Assembly (NCBI RefSeq): GCF_017873605.1
Contig: NZ_JAGGKI010000004.1
Coordinates: forward strand, 248,001 to 312,000
DNA length: 64,000 nt
Source: Paenibacillus lactis
GTDB taxonomy: Bacteria > Bacillota > Bacilli > Paenibacillales > Paenibacillaceae
Direction of reading: 5' to 3'
A model generated the notes under the pieces. It did no database searches, was not told the origin of the DNA, and worked only from the letters and a program-made list of their open reading frames with translations. This document shows, in pieces, positions 17,101-25,685 of this stretch (positions are counted from its first letter, which is position 1; each line of letters opens with the position of its first letter). Both the position numbers and the translations under genes were made by a program.

Positions 17101-17969
17101 AGGTAACGCACCACCAAATCAATCAGAGTAAAGACGAACAGGACGATGCTCAGCGTGCTGTTCATCGTAAAGAAGGCGGTCTGCAGGCGGCTCATATCGT
17201 TCGGCGACAGAATGTAATGCTGATAGAACAGAATGCCAAGAGCGATAATCATCCCGATGAGATACCACCAGCTGAGCGGTGTGATGAAAAATAGAACGAT
17301 AAAGCCCAAGGCAGTAACGGCATGAAAGCCGCGGGCGAACCATAACGCGTGATGCAAGCCGAAACGGGAAGGGATCGAATACAAGCCTTCCTTCTCATCG
17401 AACTCCTGGTCCTGGCATGCATAGATCACATCGAATCCGGCCGTCCAGAACGCCAGCGCGACATAAAAGAGCAGCGCCTTCCAATCCACCTGACCTGTAA
17501 CGGCGACCCAGCCTCCCAGCGGCGCAAGCGCGGTGGTCAAGCCAAGCACGACATGGCACAGCCAGGTAAAGCGCTTCGTAAAGGAATAAATAATAAGCAA
17601 AAAGATAGCGATCGGCAGCAGCCGGAAAGCAAACGGGTCCAGCTCATAGGTCGCCCAGAAAAAGACGGCGAACGATAAAATAATAAAAATGATGACTTCA
17701 AACGGTTTAAGCAGTCCAGCCGGGATGGCCCGTCCTGCTGTCCGCGGGTTTTTGGCGTCAATATATTGATCGGTTAGCCGGTTGAGTCCGAACGCGGCGC
17801 TGCGCGCTCCGAACATGGCCAGAAAAATCCATCCGATGTCTCCCCAGGAAGGCAGGTGATCGAACACCACGGCCGACCCCAGAATCGCCCCCATAAATGC
17901 GAAAGGCAGAGCAAACAAGGTATGCTCCACTTTGATCATTTCCAGATAAGTCCCAATTTTCTTAAACAT
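17097..17969 (-). CDS. mqnP: UbiA-family prenyltransferase (futalosine-route quinone)
   Basis: An integral membrane protein of about 290 residues with some eight hydrophobic segments. The first Asp-rich motif is seen in LNRLTDQYIDAKNPRTAGRAIPAG (given here in sense, residues about 65-88) and the second in YACQDQEFDEKEG. The start is ATG 17969 with AAGGAG seven bases upstream inside the menG end. Beside mqnA and the UbiX-like gene it likely prenylates the naphthoquinone-ring precursor, the role of MqnP. The gene name rests on context. Confidence 0.8.
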   Translation of the reverse strand: MFKKIGTYLEMIKVEHTLFALPFAFMGAILGSAVVFDHLPSWGDIGWIFLAMFGARSAAFGLNRLTDQYIDAKNPRTAGRAIPAGLLKPFEVIIFIILSFAVFFWATYELDPFAFRLLPIAIFLLIIYSFTKRFTWLCHVVLGLTTALAPLGGWVAVTGQVDWKALLFYVALAFWTAGFDVIYACQDQEFDEKEGLYSIPSRFGLHHALWFARGFHAVTALGFIVLFFITPLSWWYLIGMIIALGILFYQHYILSPNDMSRLQTAFFTMNSTLSIVLFVFTLIDLVVRYL

Positions 17970-18726
17970 TCCGATTCTCCTTGATCCCAATGTGTAAGGC
18001 TGCGATGCCACCAGTCAAGGGATAGGCCTGGACCTCCTTAAGTCCGGTCTGACGGAAAGCTTCGGCTAACTCCTCTCTGCCGGGAAACAGCTTCAGCGAG
18101 TCGGGCAGCCATTTATACTGCTCATAGCGCTTCGCCACCAGTTGTCCCATGCGTGGCAGCAGTTGTTGAAAATAGAAATAATAAAGTCCTTTGAACGGCT
18201 GCCAGGTCGGCTTGGACAGTTCCAGACATACAACCATCCCGCCCGGCTTCACCACACGCTGCATTTCGCGAAGAACCTGCATATAATCCGGAACGTTCCG
18301 CAGTCCGAAACCGATCGTCGCATAATCGAATTGATTGTCCTCGAACGGCAGTTCCATCGCATTGCCTTGCACAAGCCTAATCTGCCTCTCAAGACCGTTC
18401 CTGGCAACCTTCTCCCGGCCGACCTTCAGCATCCCCTCGCTGAAATCCAGCCCGACTATGTGTCCAGTTTCACTTGCCTGGGCCATGCTAATCGTCCAGT
18501 CGCAAGTTCCGCAGCACAAGTCAATTGCGGTATCGCCCTGGCGCATATTCATCTTCTTCATCGTGAACCTGCGCCAGGCCTTGTGTCTTCTAAAGCTGAG
18601 AATGTCATTCATCATATCGTATTTGCCGGCAATGCTCTCAAATACGGAATGGACATGCTCCTCTTTCGGCGTGCTGCCGTTACGCCGGGAATCCGGCGTC
18701 ATCGTTTGTTTATCCACTGACATCAC
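17962..18726 (-). CDS. menG: Demethylmenaquinone methyltransferase
   Basis: A SAM-dependent methyltransferase of 254 residues of the UbiE/MenG family, performing the last step of menaquinone synthesis. Motifs: KYDMMNDILSFRRHKAWRR, SAM loop DLCCGTCDWTI, YATIGFGLRNVPD and PGGMVVCLELSKP. Translation starts at GTG 18726 or the next ATG; GGGGAGGA lies upstream in the hepS end. In B. subtilis this gene lies between hepS and hepT; here three futalosine-type genes are interposed. Confidence 0.94.
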   Translation of the reverse strand: MMSVDKQTMTPDSRRNGSTPKEEHVHSVFESIAGKYDMMNDILSFRRHKAWRRFTMKKMNMRQGDTAIDLCCGTCDWTISMAQASETGHIVGLDFSEGMLKVGREKVARNGLERQIRLVQGNAMELPFEDNQFDYATIGFGLRNVPDYMQVLREMQRVVKPGGMVVCLELSKPTWQPFKGLYYFYFQQLLPRMGQLVAKRYEQYKWLPDSLKLFPGREELAEAFRQTGLKEVQAYPLTGGIAALHIGIKENRNV

Positions 18727-19587
18727 CTATCCTCCCCTTACAACAGACGAAACGGTGCCAAGCCGGTGCAGGAACGGCTCCAGCAAGCAACTGTACGGGC
18801 AATCCCCAGACCGTCCCGCAAGCAGCTGCTGCAGGTTGGCCACCGTCTCCCGCAGCTTGTCCAGGAGCCGCTCGGCAGCCTTGTACTTCAGAATCAGCTT
18901 CTTCCAATCCTTCGGGTCCGCCTTCTTCCCGACCAGCAGCCTGCGTTCCTCTTCGCTTGCCGTTTCGATCAAGTGCCAATAACTGTAGCTCCATCTTCCC
19001 GAATCCGGAGAGACGCAGCGCTTCATCTCTTGAACCAGGGTTTCGCACTGCGTGAATTCCTTCAGCAGCGTCCTCCATGTCTCGTGAACCGATTTTTCTA
19101 GCAGGGGGGTAAAAGAAAGAAACAGCTGCATATTCAGCTGTACCGTTTGCCGTAAATATTCTTCAGAAGGCACCAGCGTATCTTTCATTTTGCCATACAG
19201 GTTCATTTTCATCACATTAACACTGCTTACCGCCCGGCTCAAAAGCGAGATGACCGCAATTTCGCCCTTCTGTGCAAGAAGCTGGTAAAACCGGCTGCTG
19301 AAGTAGTCCCCGGCGAGCACCTTTAATTGACGGGAGCGCATCATGGCCTCCCCTTGGTTGCCCTCGGCAACGTCGATGCTCTCATGCGTATCAAGACCCA
19401 TCTGAACCAGCGAGGCGACCAGCGCGTATAATTCTTCGAGTCCGGCAATATTTCTTCCCGAGTCCTTCAAAAATATGTATAGCAAATGAACACGGGCGTC
19501 CGGAAAGTCCGGTAGTTCCGTGTGATTCTGGATCATATCATAATTTATATATTTCTCTGCCAGTTCTGGTACGCGATACGGTTTCAT
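18727..19587 (-). CDS. hepS: Heptaprenyl diphosphate synthase component I
   Basis: A mostly helical protein of about 286 residues, the non-catalytic, chain-length-setting partner of HepT. MKPYRVPELAEKYINYDMI and LPDFPDARVHLLYIFL match the HepS/GerCA N-terminus, and the RSRQLKVLAGDYFSSRFYQLLA stretch (residues about 85-106) is the best conserved part. No Asp-rich catalytic motif is present, as expected. The start is ATG 19587 with GGAGG six bases upstream; the open frame to 19680 lacks such a site. Confidence 0.86.
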   Translation of the reverse strand: MKPYRVPELAEKYINYDMIQNHTELPDFPDARVHLLYIFLKDSGRNIAGLEELYALVASLVQMGLDTHESIDVAEGNQGEAMMRSRQLKVLAGDYFSSRFYQLLAQKGEIAVISLLSRAVSSVNVMKMNLYGKMKDTLVPSEEYLRQTVQLNMQLFLSFTPLLEKSVHETWRTLLKEFTQCETLVQEMKRCVSPDSGRWSYSYWHLIETASEEERRLLVGKKADPKDWKKLILKYKAAERLLDKLRETVANLQQLLAGRSGDCPYSCLLEPFLHRLGTVSSVVRGG

Positions 19588-19697
19588 CCTCAGCCTCCGT
19601 GCACTTGATGTTCTATGGTCTATTGAGCCAACAATCCAATCTATTATAACACATGTTCCGGGCACGTACATGCCTGTCACTTACTATTTTAACCGTT

Positions 19698-20240
19698 TCA
19701 CGGACTGCTGAACTGCTTCTGCCAAAGATTCGTAAAAGTTAAATTGAGCGAGGCTGCCAAGGATGGCGGCACATCGCCGTTTCGAAGCTGGCTCAGCGCT
19801 TCTGCGTAGCGCGGCTCCCAGGATTCTCTGTTCATATTCGAAGCAAGAAGCAGATACCGCTTCCCGCCCCAGCGATCGATCGCGATCACTCTCAAGTACA
19901 GCTGCCTCACATTATCCGTTCCTTCGAACGCGAAGGACATAATGCCGGCGATATCCTCATACACGTCGCCGACGTCCTCCCCGGGATCACTCAGCTTGAT
20001 ATCCATCGTCAGTGAGCCGTCATCATAATCCGCCCGGCTTATTTTAAGATGAAGCGGAAGATTCATCAGCGAGTCGACCAAGCCGGCATCCGTCAGCTCA
20101 CGGCTGTGATAAGGGACCGCAGCGGTGACCGTCTCGATTTTTTGGCGCGCATGCGACTTTAACTCCAGCAGGATGACGAGCATCATGAATGCGATCGCGG
20201 CCGGTACAAGCACAGCCCGTACAATTTGCCATTGCCTCAT
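19698..20240 (-). CDS. Uncharacterised membrane-anchored protein
   Basis: I do not recognise this 180-residue protein. It has one N-terminal membrane segment (VRAVLVPAAIAFMMLVILLEL), then a soluble domain of about 150 residues, probably outside the cell, with mixed strands and helices and no cysteine or catalytic signature. GGGGG lies nine bases before the ATG. It sits between mtrB and hepS, where B. subtilis has no counterpart I can recall. Confidence 0.75.
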   Translation of the reverse strand: MRQWQIVRAVLVPAAIAFMMLVILLELKSHARQKIETVTAAVPYHSRELTDAGLVDSLMNLPLHLKISRADYDDGSLTMDIKLSDPGEDVGDVYEDIAGIMSFAFEGTDNVRQLYLRVIAIDRWGGKRYLLLASNMNRESWEPRYAEALSQLRNGDVPPSLAASLNLTFTNLWQKQFSSP

Positions 20241-20303
20241 GTCGAATACCCCCTAGCCTTAGTTTCTTCCGCTCCTCTTAAGTCCATACCTCATTGTATA
20301 AAG

Positions 20304-20327
20304 AAAAAAAGCAGGCTATGCCTGCTG
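20304..20327 (-). terminator. mtrB terminator
   Basis: The RNA stem AGCAGGC / GCCUGCU is followed by UUUUUUUC. It separates mtrB from the downstream hep/men block. Confidence 0.8.
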
Positions 20328-20412
20328 CAAAAGAAAACAATAGATGAATGTTCGATGATCTTGCCTTAAGCCCTCATCGGTCATAGCGTTCTCGAATAAT
20401 CTGCCCTAAAAA

Positions 20413-20637
20413 TCAGCTGCCGGATTCGATCTTGCCGTGCTTCGTGATGATTTCAGCTTTGCCGCGGATTTTCACCGCCGATGTATGATCCGTAAATTGG
20501 GCGATGATGACTTCGCCTTTGTCCAGCTTCTCGGTATGATGAAACCGTGTGTCCTGCCCGCGCGTAAGGCCGATCACCTGTACGCCGTGATCCAGCGCCT
20601 TGACAACGAAATAATCGCCGTTTTGAACGTTCTCCAT
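20413..20637 (-). CDS. mtrB: TRAP, trp RNA-binding attenuation protein
   Basis: A protein of 74 residues matching the TRAP subunit in length and motifs ([48 protein letters not shown]). TRAP forms an 11-mer that binds tryptophan and wraps GAG/UAG RNA. A matching site is in the trp leader at 10249-10300. AGGAGG precedes the start. The mtrA/folE gene that lies between hbs and mtrB in B. subtilis is absent here. Confidence 0.95.
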   Translation of the reverse strand: MENVQNGDYFVVKALDHGVQVIGLTRGQDTRFHHTEKLDKGEVIIAQFTDHTSAVKIRGKAEIITKHGKIESGS

Positions 20638-20665
20638 TCCCCAGACCTCCTCGCCGTAAATCTAA

Positions 20666-20698
20666 AAGAAAAGGCCGTGAACGAATTCACGACCTGTG
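20666..20698 (-). terminator. Terminator between hbs and mtrB
   Basis: RNA stem GGUCGUGAA / UUCACGGCC with a UUCG loop, then UUUUCUUUU. It lies 30 nt before the mtrB start, so mtrB may rely on readthrough from hbs. Confidence 0.7.
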
Positions 20699-20722
20699 CT
20701 CTTAGGTAATATGTAGAAATCT

Positions 20723-20995
20723 TTATTTGATTCCGTCTTTGAGCGCTTTACCAGGTTTAAATGCAGGAATTTTGCTCGCAGGGATTTCGATTTCTTCACC
20801 TGTTTGCGGGTTGCGGCCTTTCCGTGCGGAACGCTCGCGAACCTCGAAGTTGCCGAAACCAACCAATTGGACTTTATCCCCGTTTTGCAGTGCTTCGGAA
20901 ATTGCATCGAAAACGGCATCAACCGCTTTAGTCGCATCTTTCTTGGAAAGCTCAGCAGATTCAGCTACTTGAGTAATCAGATCCGATTTATTCAT
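20723..20995 (-). CDS. hbs: DNA-binding protein HU
   Basis: A histone-like protein of 90 residues. It has [37 protein letters not shown] and the DNA-embracing arm with the conserved proline ([20 protein letters not shown]). GGGAGGTG precedes the ATG. Its position between spoIVA and mtrB matches B. subtilis. Confidence 0.97.
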   Translation of the reverse strand: MNKSDLITQVAESAELSKKDATKAVDAVFDAISEALQNGDKVQLVGFGNFEVRERSARKGRNPQTGEEIEIPASKIPAFKPGKALKDGIK

Positions 20996-21179
20996 TCTTT
21001 CACCTCCCTAACTAGGAATGTGCTCCACTTGCTATACACTGTTTCCGTTTTACCGCAAATTATACGTGCAATCGGGTATTTTCCCCTATTTCGCGTTTCG
21101 AATGCATGACGCGGAACAAATTTATAGTAATACAGCCATCTCATAATTTCAAGCGTTTTGCTTTAGCGGACCGGAGAAA

Positions 21180-21232
21180 ACACGAAAAACAGCCGCTAAT
21201 CGGGACTTTTGGCCCGTTAGCGACTGCGTTTT
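21180..21232 (-). terminator. spoIVA terminator
   Basis: The RNA pairs CAGUCGCUAACGGG with CCCGAUUAGCGGCUG (few mismatches), followed by UUUUU. It lies 20 nt past the spoIVA stop. Confidence 0.65.
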
Positions 21233-21253
21233 CACCACCATATTGGCGCTCAC

Positions 21254-22732
21254 TTACAGAATGATTGCGATCAGACCGCCGGAGCCCTCGTTAATAATCC
21301 GCCCCAGCGTTTCCTGAAGCTTGTATCTGGCATTGTCCGGCATCATCGCGATTTTGCCCTGGATGCCTTCCCGGACGATGGAATGGAGGGACCGGCCGAA
21401 AATATCGGATTCCCAAATTTTGATCGGATCGTTCTCGAAGTCCTGCATCAGATAGCGGACAAGCTCCTCGCTCTGCTTCTCGGTGCCGATAATCGGCGAG
21501 AACTCCGATTCGACATCGACGCGGATCATATGAATGGACGGCGCGGTCGCTTTCAGTCTGACCCCGAAGCGGGTGCCTTGGCGGATCAGCTCAGGCTCAT
21601 CCAGCGCCATTTCGGCAAGGGAAGGTGCGGCAATGCCGTATCCGGTCGTCTTGACCATCTCAAGCGCCTCTGCGAATCGGTCATACTCGCGCTTCGCATG
21701 GGAGAATTCCTGCATCAGCTGCAGCAGGTGGTCTTTGCCGCGGATTTCTACCCCGACGACCTCCATCAAAATGCGGTCGTACAATTCGTCCGGCGCGAAG
21801 AGGTCAATCTCGGCCACACCCTGCCCCATATTCATGCCGCTAAGTCCGGCCCGGTCGATAAAGTCATATTCCATGAACTGGCTTACGACCCGGTCGACAT
21901 CGCGCAGACGGCGGATATCCTTCACCGTATCCCTTACCGAGTTCTCATAGTTGCTGCGCAGCCAATGGTTCTCGTTCAGCACCATGACCCAGCTCGGCAG
22001 GTTGACATTCACTTCATGAACCGGGAATTCATACAATACTTCACGGAGAACCCCAGTGACATCATCCTCGGTCATCGTGGCCGCGCTGAGCGTCATGACC
22101 GGAATATCATATTTCTCGGCCAGCTCGTTGCGGAGCTGCAGCGCCTCCTCGCTTCGAGGGCGGGTGGAGTTGATGACGACAACGAACGGCTTGCCAACTT
22201 CCTTGAGCTCCTCAATGACCCGCTCTTCCGCCTCGACATAGGAGCTGCGCGGGATTTCCGCGATGCTTCCGTCGGTCGTGACGACAACGCCGAGCGTGGA
22301 ATGCTCTTGGATGACCTTGCGGGTTCCGATTTCAGCCGCCTCCTGGAACGGAATCGGCTCCTCAAACCATGGCGTGGAAATCATTCGCGGACCGTTCTCA
22401 TCCTCATAGCCTTTGGCCCCTTCCACGGCATACCCGACGCAGTCCACCAGTCTTACGTTGACCTCTAATCCTTCCGTTACTTTGATCTGCACCGCATTGT
22501 TCGGTACAAATTTCGGTTCGGTGGTCATGATCGTTTTTCCTGCAGCGCTTTGAGGCAGCTCATCGACAGCTCTTACTCGATCCGCCTCGTTCGTAATGTT
22601 CGGGAGTACAACCGTCTCCATAAAACGCTTGATGAAGGTTGATTTTCCCGTACGGACGGCCCCGACGACACCTAAATAAATGTCCCCTCCGGTCCGTTCG
22701 GCAATGTCCTTAAAAATGTCCACTTTTTCCAA
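21254..22732 (-). CDS. spoIVA: Stage IV sporulation protein A
   Basis: The spore-coat basement ATPase made in the mother cell. The Walker A motif is GAVRTGKSTF near residue 20, and the N-terminus EKVDIFKDIAERTGGDIYLG and C-terminus GGLIAIIL are characteristic. I place the start at TTG 22732, nine bases after GGAGGGG, which gives exactly 492 residues, the B. subtilis length. The open frame to an ATG at 22798 lacks a ribosome site. Confidence 0.94.
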   Translation of the reverse strand: MEKVDIFKDIAERTGGDIYLGVVGAVRTGKSTFIKRFMETVVLPNITNEADRVRAVDELPQSAAGKTIMTTEPKFVPNNAVQIKVTEGLEVNVRLVDCVGYAVEGAKGYEDENGPRMISTPWFEEPIPFQEAAEIGTRKVIQEHSTLGVVVTTDGSIAEIPRSSYVEAEERVIEELKEVGKPFVVVINSTRPRSEEALQLRNELAEKYDIPVMTLSAATMTEDDVTGVLREVLYEFPVHEVNVNLPSWVMVLNENHWLRSNYENSVRDTVKDIRRLRDVDRVVSQFMEYDFIDRAGLSGMNMGQGVAEIDLFAPDELYDRILMEVVGVEIRGKDHLLQLMQEFSHAKREYDRFAEALEMVKTTGYGIAAPSLAEMALDEPELIRQGTRFGVRLKATAPSIHMIRVDVESEFSPIIGTEKQSEELVRYLMQDFENDPIKIWESDIFGRSLHSIVREGIQGKIAMMPDNARYKLQETLGRIINEGSGGLIAIIL

Positions 22733-23136
22733 AAGAGATCCCCTCCTCAAATTACTCCGAAGGAAAAATGCTTTAAGAGCATCCGCTTCGTGTTCCACTC
22801 ATAGCCAAAGCCATTGCAACAGATGAGCAGCTTTCACCTTTGTCGCCAGCAGTCCGCCGCCGTAGATTCCATGGGTTTATGGATGGAAACGGCAAAGCGG
22901 CGTAACTCGTACATGCATTTGGACTAGTAACATCTTATGTACCGGGTCTAAAAATATGACGGTTGCCCACGATGTCTCCGTCCATTTTTTTTGCTTTGAT
23001 AGATACTTCTCTTAACTCGATCATGCTATGGGCAACCGGCATCATGCCCGCACGACTCTTTCAGATTATGTGTATGTCGCGATCTTGATAGATATTCCAC
23101 TAGATTGGCAATATGGATAAACTTTTTGATCGATAG
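22733..23136 (-). other. Long leader/intergenic region before spoIVA
   Basis: No established gene. It holds a sigma-E-like promoter (22932-22959), a perfect 10-bp inverted repeat (CGGTTGCCCA 22960-22969, TGGGCAACCG 23030-23039), and a 36-codon minus-strand frame beginning MMPVAHSMIELREV and ending at the promoter. The frame has only a weak ribosome site. Confidence 0.4.
22932..22959 (-). promoter_or_regulatory. Candidate sigma-E promoter of spoIVA
   Basis: TCATATT (complement of 22953-22959) and CATAAGAT (complement of 22932-22939). ATA to CATA spacing is 15, one short of the usual 16-18. spoIVA is sigma-E dependent in B. subtilis. Confidence 0.45.
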
Positions 23137-23180
23137 AAAAAGAGCATTCCCCAGTAGTTTAACCTACGAAGGGAATGCTC
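23137..23180 (-). terminator. Terminator after the lipoprotein gene
   Basis: RNA stem GAGCAUUCCC / GGGAAUGCUC with a 19-nt loop that itself can pair, then UUUUUC. Confidence 0.8.
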
Positions 23181-23191
23181 TATCGAATTAT

Positions 23192-23950
23192 TCAGGTTGC
23201 CGGCTGCGCAACCGGCTGTTGATTCATCCAGGCATACGGCACGGATTTCACCGGAACGAAATAGGATTCCTTCTCCAGGAAAATCCTTAAGTCCTCGCCT
23301 TCTTTGGGCTCAGAGCCATCCTTCTGGACGGCCTGCATAATATCGAAGGCATAATCGGCATACACCTTGCCTGCCTCATCCATGATGAAGGTCATCTCCT
23401 GGCCGGAGAATACGCTCATCAGCTTCAACGATTTGGCATCGGTCTTTGACAGGTCCACCGCCTTATAGCCGGGATACAGCGTCTCACCGGCCGGCAGGGC
23501 TCCGTCATTGCCCATTTTGTACAAATTGACGGCACGCTGTACATCGTTGACCGCTTGAACGGTTGTCAAATCCATCACCTTGACGGTCGGATCACTTTCT
23601 TCATTAATGATCAGAAAATAGCCGGTTCCTCCTTTTTCAAAGGCGGTCGCCGGGATTTGATCGATATATCCGCGGTTCTTCAGCAGTTCAAGGTCTACCC
23701 GGTACTTCTCATAACGCGGCACCTCTGGCCCTGCCGTAATGATAGGCAGCACCCCTTGCTCCTTAAAGTAATCATCAACCGCGGATTGAATCCGCTTAAC
23801 ACTCTCTCTATAAGAAACTTTATTCTCGCCCGCTCCCTCGTCAGGATACAAGCATCCGGTCATCAGCAATGAGAACAACACCAGGACCAGGGCTGCAAAA
23901 AGGGGCTTTGCACTTTCTGCAGTAGGAATCATCCGATTGATCCTATTCAA
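23192..23950 (-). CDS. Putative lipoprotein, YphF-like
   Basis: A protein of 252 residues with an N-terminal membrane segment and lipobox (LLMTGC), so the mature protein probably starts at the Cys near residue 33. The rest is soluble, acidic and without catalytic signature. B. subtilis has a lipoprotein gene (yphF, DUF3939 type) at this place beside spoIVA, and I assign it by position and general character. The start looks like TTG 23950 with AAGGA upstream. Confidence 0.65.
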   Translation of the reverse strand: MNRINRMIPTAESAKPLFAALVLVLFSLLMTGCLYPDEGAGENKVSYRESVKRIQSAVDDYFKEQGVLPIITAGPEVPRYEKYRVDLELLKNRGYIDQIPATAFEKGGTGYFLIINEESDPTVKVMDLTTVQAVNDVQRAVNLYKMGNDGALPAGETLYPGYKAVDLSKTDAKSLKLMSVFSGQEMTFIMDEAGKVYADYAFDIMQAVQKDGSEPKEGEDLRIFLEKESYFVPVKSVPYAWMNQQPVAQPAT

Positions 23951-23968
23951 ATCAACATCATCCTTCGC

Positions 23969-24328
23969 TTAAATAAAGTCATCCGCATCCCGGTTTCGTG
24001 CGGCCTCCAGCTGTTTGCGGATAGCCGCCTTCAGCGGATCCTCGGGAATGCTTACCTGTAAGTCTCCAGTGATCTTCGTCTGGCAGGACAGCCGGTAGCC
24101 CTGCTCCAGCAGGGCGGAGCCCAGCTTCCTCCGCTCCTTGTCCTCAGGGGGCAGGCACGACTCGCGCTCTCCCTCCGGGATGATCACCTTGCACATCAAA
24201 CAGCCGGCTTTGCCGCCGCAGCGGGTCGGGATGCGCACGCCGGCCCGGCGGGAGGCGTCCAGCACGTTCGTCAATGGACGAACCTTGGCCTTCTTGCCAT
24301 CCGGCTGAAACAGCACCTCGTAATCCAA
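23969..24328 (-). CDS. 2Fe-2S ferredoxin
   Basis: A plant-type ferredoxin of 119 residues. The cluster ligands are C-x5-C-x2-C in RCGGKAGCLMCKV, with the fourth Cys in YRLSCQTKI about 33 residues on. A charged tail follows. The likely start is TTG 24328, about 11 bases after AGGAG. The partner redox enzyme is not evident in the neighbourhood. Confidence 0.88.
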   Translation of the reverse strand: MDYEVLFQPDGKKAKVRPLTNVLDASRRAGVRIPTRCGGKAGCLMCKVIIPEGERESCLPPEDKERRKLGSALLEQGYRLSCQTKITGDLQVSIPEDPLKAAIRKQLEAARNRDADDFI

Positions 24329-24388
24329 TGGCTAGTGCACTCCTCTCCTGCCTTGTATGTATGGGACCGTGCAGAGCACCATCGGCAC

Positions 24389-24979
24389 TCAAATCAAATG
24401 GTCAAGCAGACCGCTCAAGGTCGAACGATGCTGCATGTTGAGCCTGTTCCGGGTTAAGATCTTCGAGAGCAGCGGAAGATGCTCATTCGGGTTCAGCAGG
24501 ATGGCAGCGGCAATCGCTTCATACCGGTCCGGCCTGGCTCGCAGCACATTGAATACCAATTCATGCGACAGCGGCATTAAACGGACAACCGTGCCCTGAA
24601 TCCGATGCTCCGGCGCCGCATGATGCAGCAGCGGACCGATTTCCACACGATATTCGGATCCCCCCGTCATGACGGTAAAGCCACCCACCAGCTCGATAGA
24701 TACGCCGTACCGACCATAGTGGCTCAATATGGAGGCATACATACCTTCTTGATCCAGGTGAGGCGCGTCTTCCGCCCAATCGGCAAGCGAGGCATGCAGC
24801 TCATGGACGCTTTCCGCATCCGTATAAATATCGATATCTCTCGGCGGCTTGTCCAGCTGTACGCCTTGAAGAAGCAAGCTGCAGCTTCCTCCAAGCACCC
24901 ACGGCTGATCCGTAAGGTTCAGCTTGCAGACAGTCTCGTACAGCAGGCTCTCAAGCCCTGGCAGATCACTCAGCTTCAT
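24389..24979 (-). CDS. Nucleotidyltransferase-fold protein
   Basis: A protein of 196 residues with the minimal nucleotidyltransferase signature: GGSCSLLLQG followed by PRDIDIYTD (two Asp), then IELVGGF. The C-terminal half is helical. Such proteins resemble stand-alone nucleotidyltransferase or antitoxin-like domains, but no toxin partner is adjacent; neighbours are a ferredoxin and a small membrane protein. Substrate unknown. Confidence 0.6.
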   Translation of the reverse strand: MKLSDLPGLESLLYETVCKLNLTDQPWVLGGSCSLLLQGVQLDKPPRDIDIYTDAESVHELHASLADWAEDAPHLDQEGMYASILSHYGRYGVSIELVGGFTVMTGGSEYRVEIGPLLHHAAPEHRIQGTVVRLMPLSHELVFNVLRARPDRYEAIAAAILLNPNEHLPLLSKILTRNRLNMQHRSTLSGLLDHLI

Positions 24980-25021
24980 TCGGCACCCCTTTTACCATCT
25001 TGACGCGATCCTTTCCTGTTG

Positions 25022-25201
25022 TTAAATAATTGAAGCCAGTCCAATGATGAAGCCCACGATCATCATCATAAAGGCCACGAACGACAAACCACCGCGTATA
25101 AACCCCTTGGTCTTGCTTCGCGCAAGCGTAACGACGATGACGGACAGAGCCATAATCAACAATGCGACAAGGGACAGCCACATCTTTTGCATCGGATCCA
25201 T
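25022..25201 (-). CDS. Small two-helix membrane protein, DUF2768/YphE-like
   Basis: A protein of 59 residues, MDPMQKMWLSLVALLIMAL at the N-terminus, with two hydrophobic segments separated by a basic loop (RSKTKGFIRGG). Size, topology and place beside gpsA and spoIVA match the YphE (DUF2768) family. Function unknown. Confidence 0.65.
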   Translation of the reverse strand: MDPMQKMWLSLVALLIMALSVIVVTLARSKTKGFIRGGLSFVAFMMMIVGFIIGLASII

Positions 25202-25282
25202 GTCACGAAACTCTCCATTCTCTCATGTAATATTCAACCTATTATACCATGAAAACCGCATCCGCTCATCCAAGCGCTGCCC

Positions 25283-25320
25283 AAAAAGCAAAAGCCGCCA
25301 CCCGAGAACGGGCGCGGCTT
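25283..25320 (-). terminator. Terminator after the SpoVIF-like gene
   Basis: RNA stem AGCCGCGCCCG / CGGGUGGCGGCU around a UUCU loop, followed by UUUGCUUUUU. Confidence 0.75.
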
Positions 25321-25345
25321 CGGCGCCAAACACGCTTATGCGAAC

Positions 25346-25621
25346 CTATTTGTTCATCATCATTTTCATCAAGGCTTCCATATTGCTCGGATTCATCCCG
25401 CTCTTCTTAACAGCTGCAATAATTTCCTGAACCGTATCTTCACTGACAGGTATATTCGCCATGGACGATACCTGCTTGATCAGCTGACGGAGCTGGGCTT
25501 CATTTTGCATGGTAGACGGTTTTACCGTACTAGCCAGCTTATTGACAGCCCCTGCAGAAATTTTTTTGCCGCTTTTTTTGTTAATCGCGTTCAAAACATC
25601 CTTGTGAAAGCTTTTGCTCAT
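25346..25621 (-). CDS. SpoVIF-like sporulation protein
   Basis: A small helical protein of 91 residues (MSKSFHKDVLNAINKKSG ... LRQLIKQVSSMANIPVSED ... MMMNK) resembling stage VI sporulation protein F, which affects spore-coat assembly. The start is ATG 25621 after GGAGGAGGGG. It follows gpsA closely and ends in a terminator, so it is the last gene of the der-plsY-gpsA unit. Confidence 0.7.
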   Translation of the reverse strand: MSKSFHKDVLNAINKKSGKKISAGAVNKLASTVKPSTMQNEAQLRQLIKQVSSMANIPVSEDTVQEIIAAVKKSGMNPSNMEALMKMMMNK

Positions 25622-25685
25622 TTCCACCCCTCCTCCGGGCATCCTCAACTTAATATATGAGGAAGTCCTCGGATTGGTGAATAAG

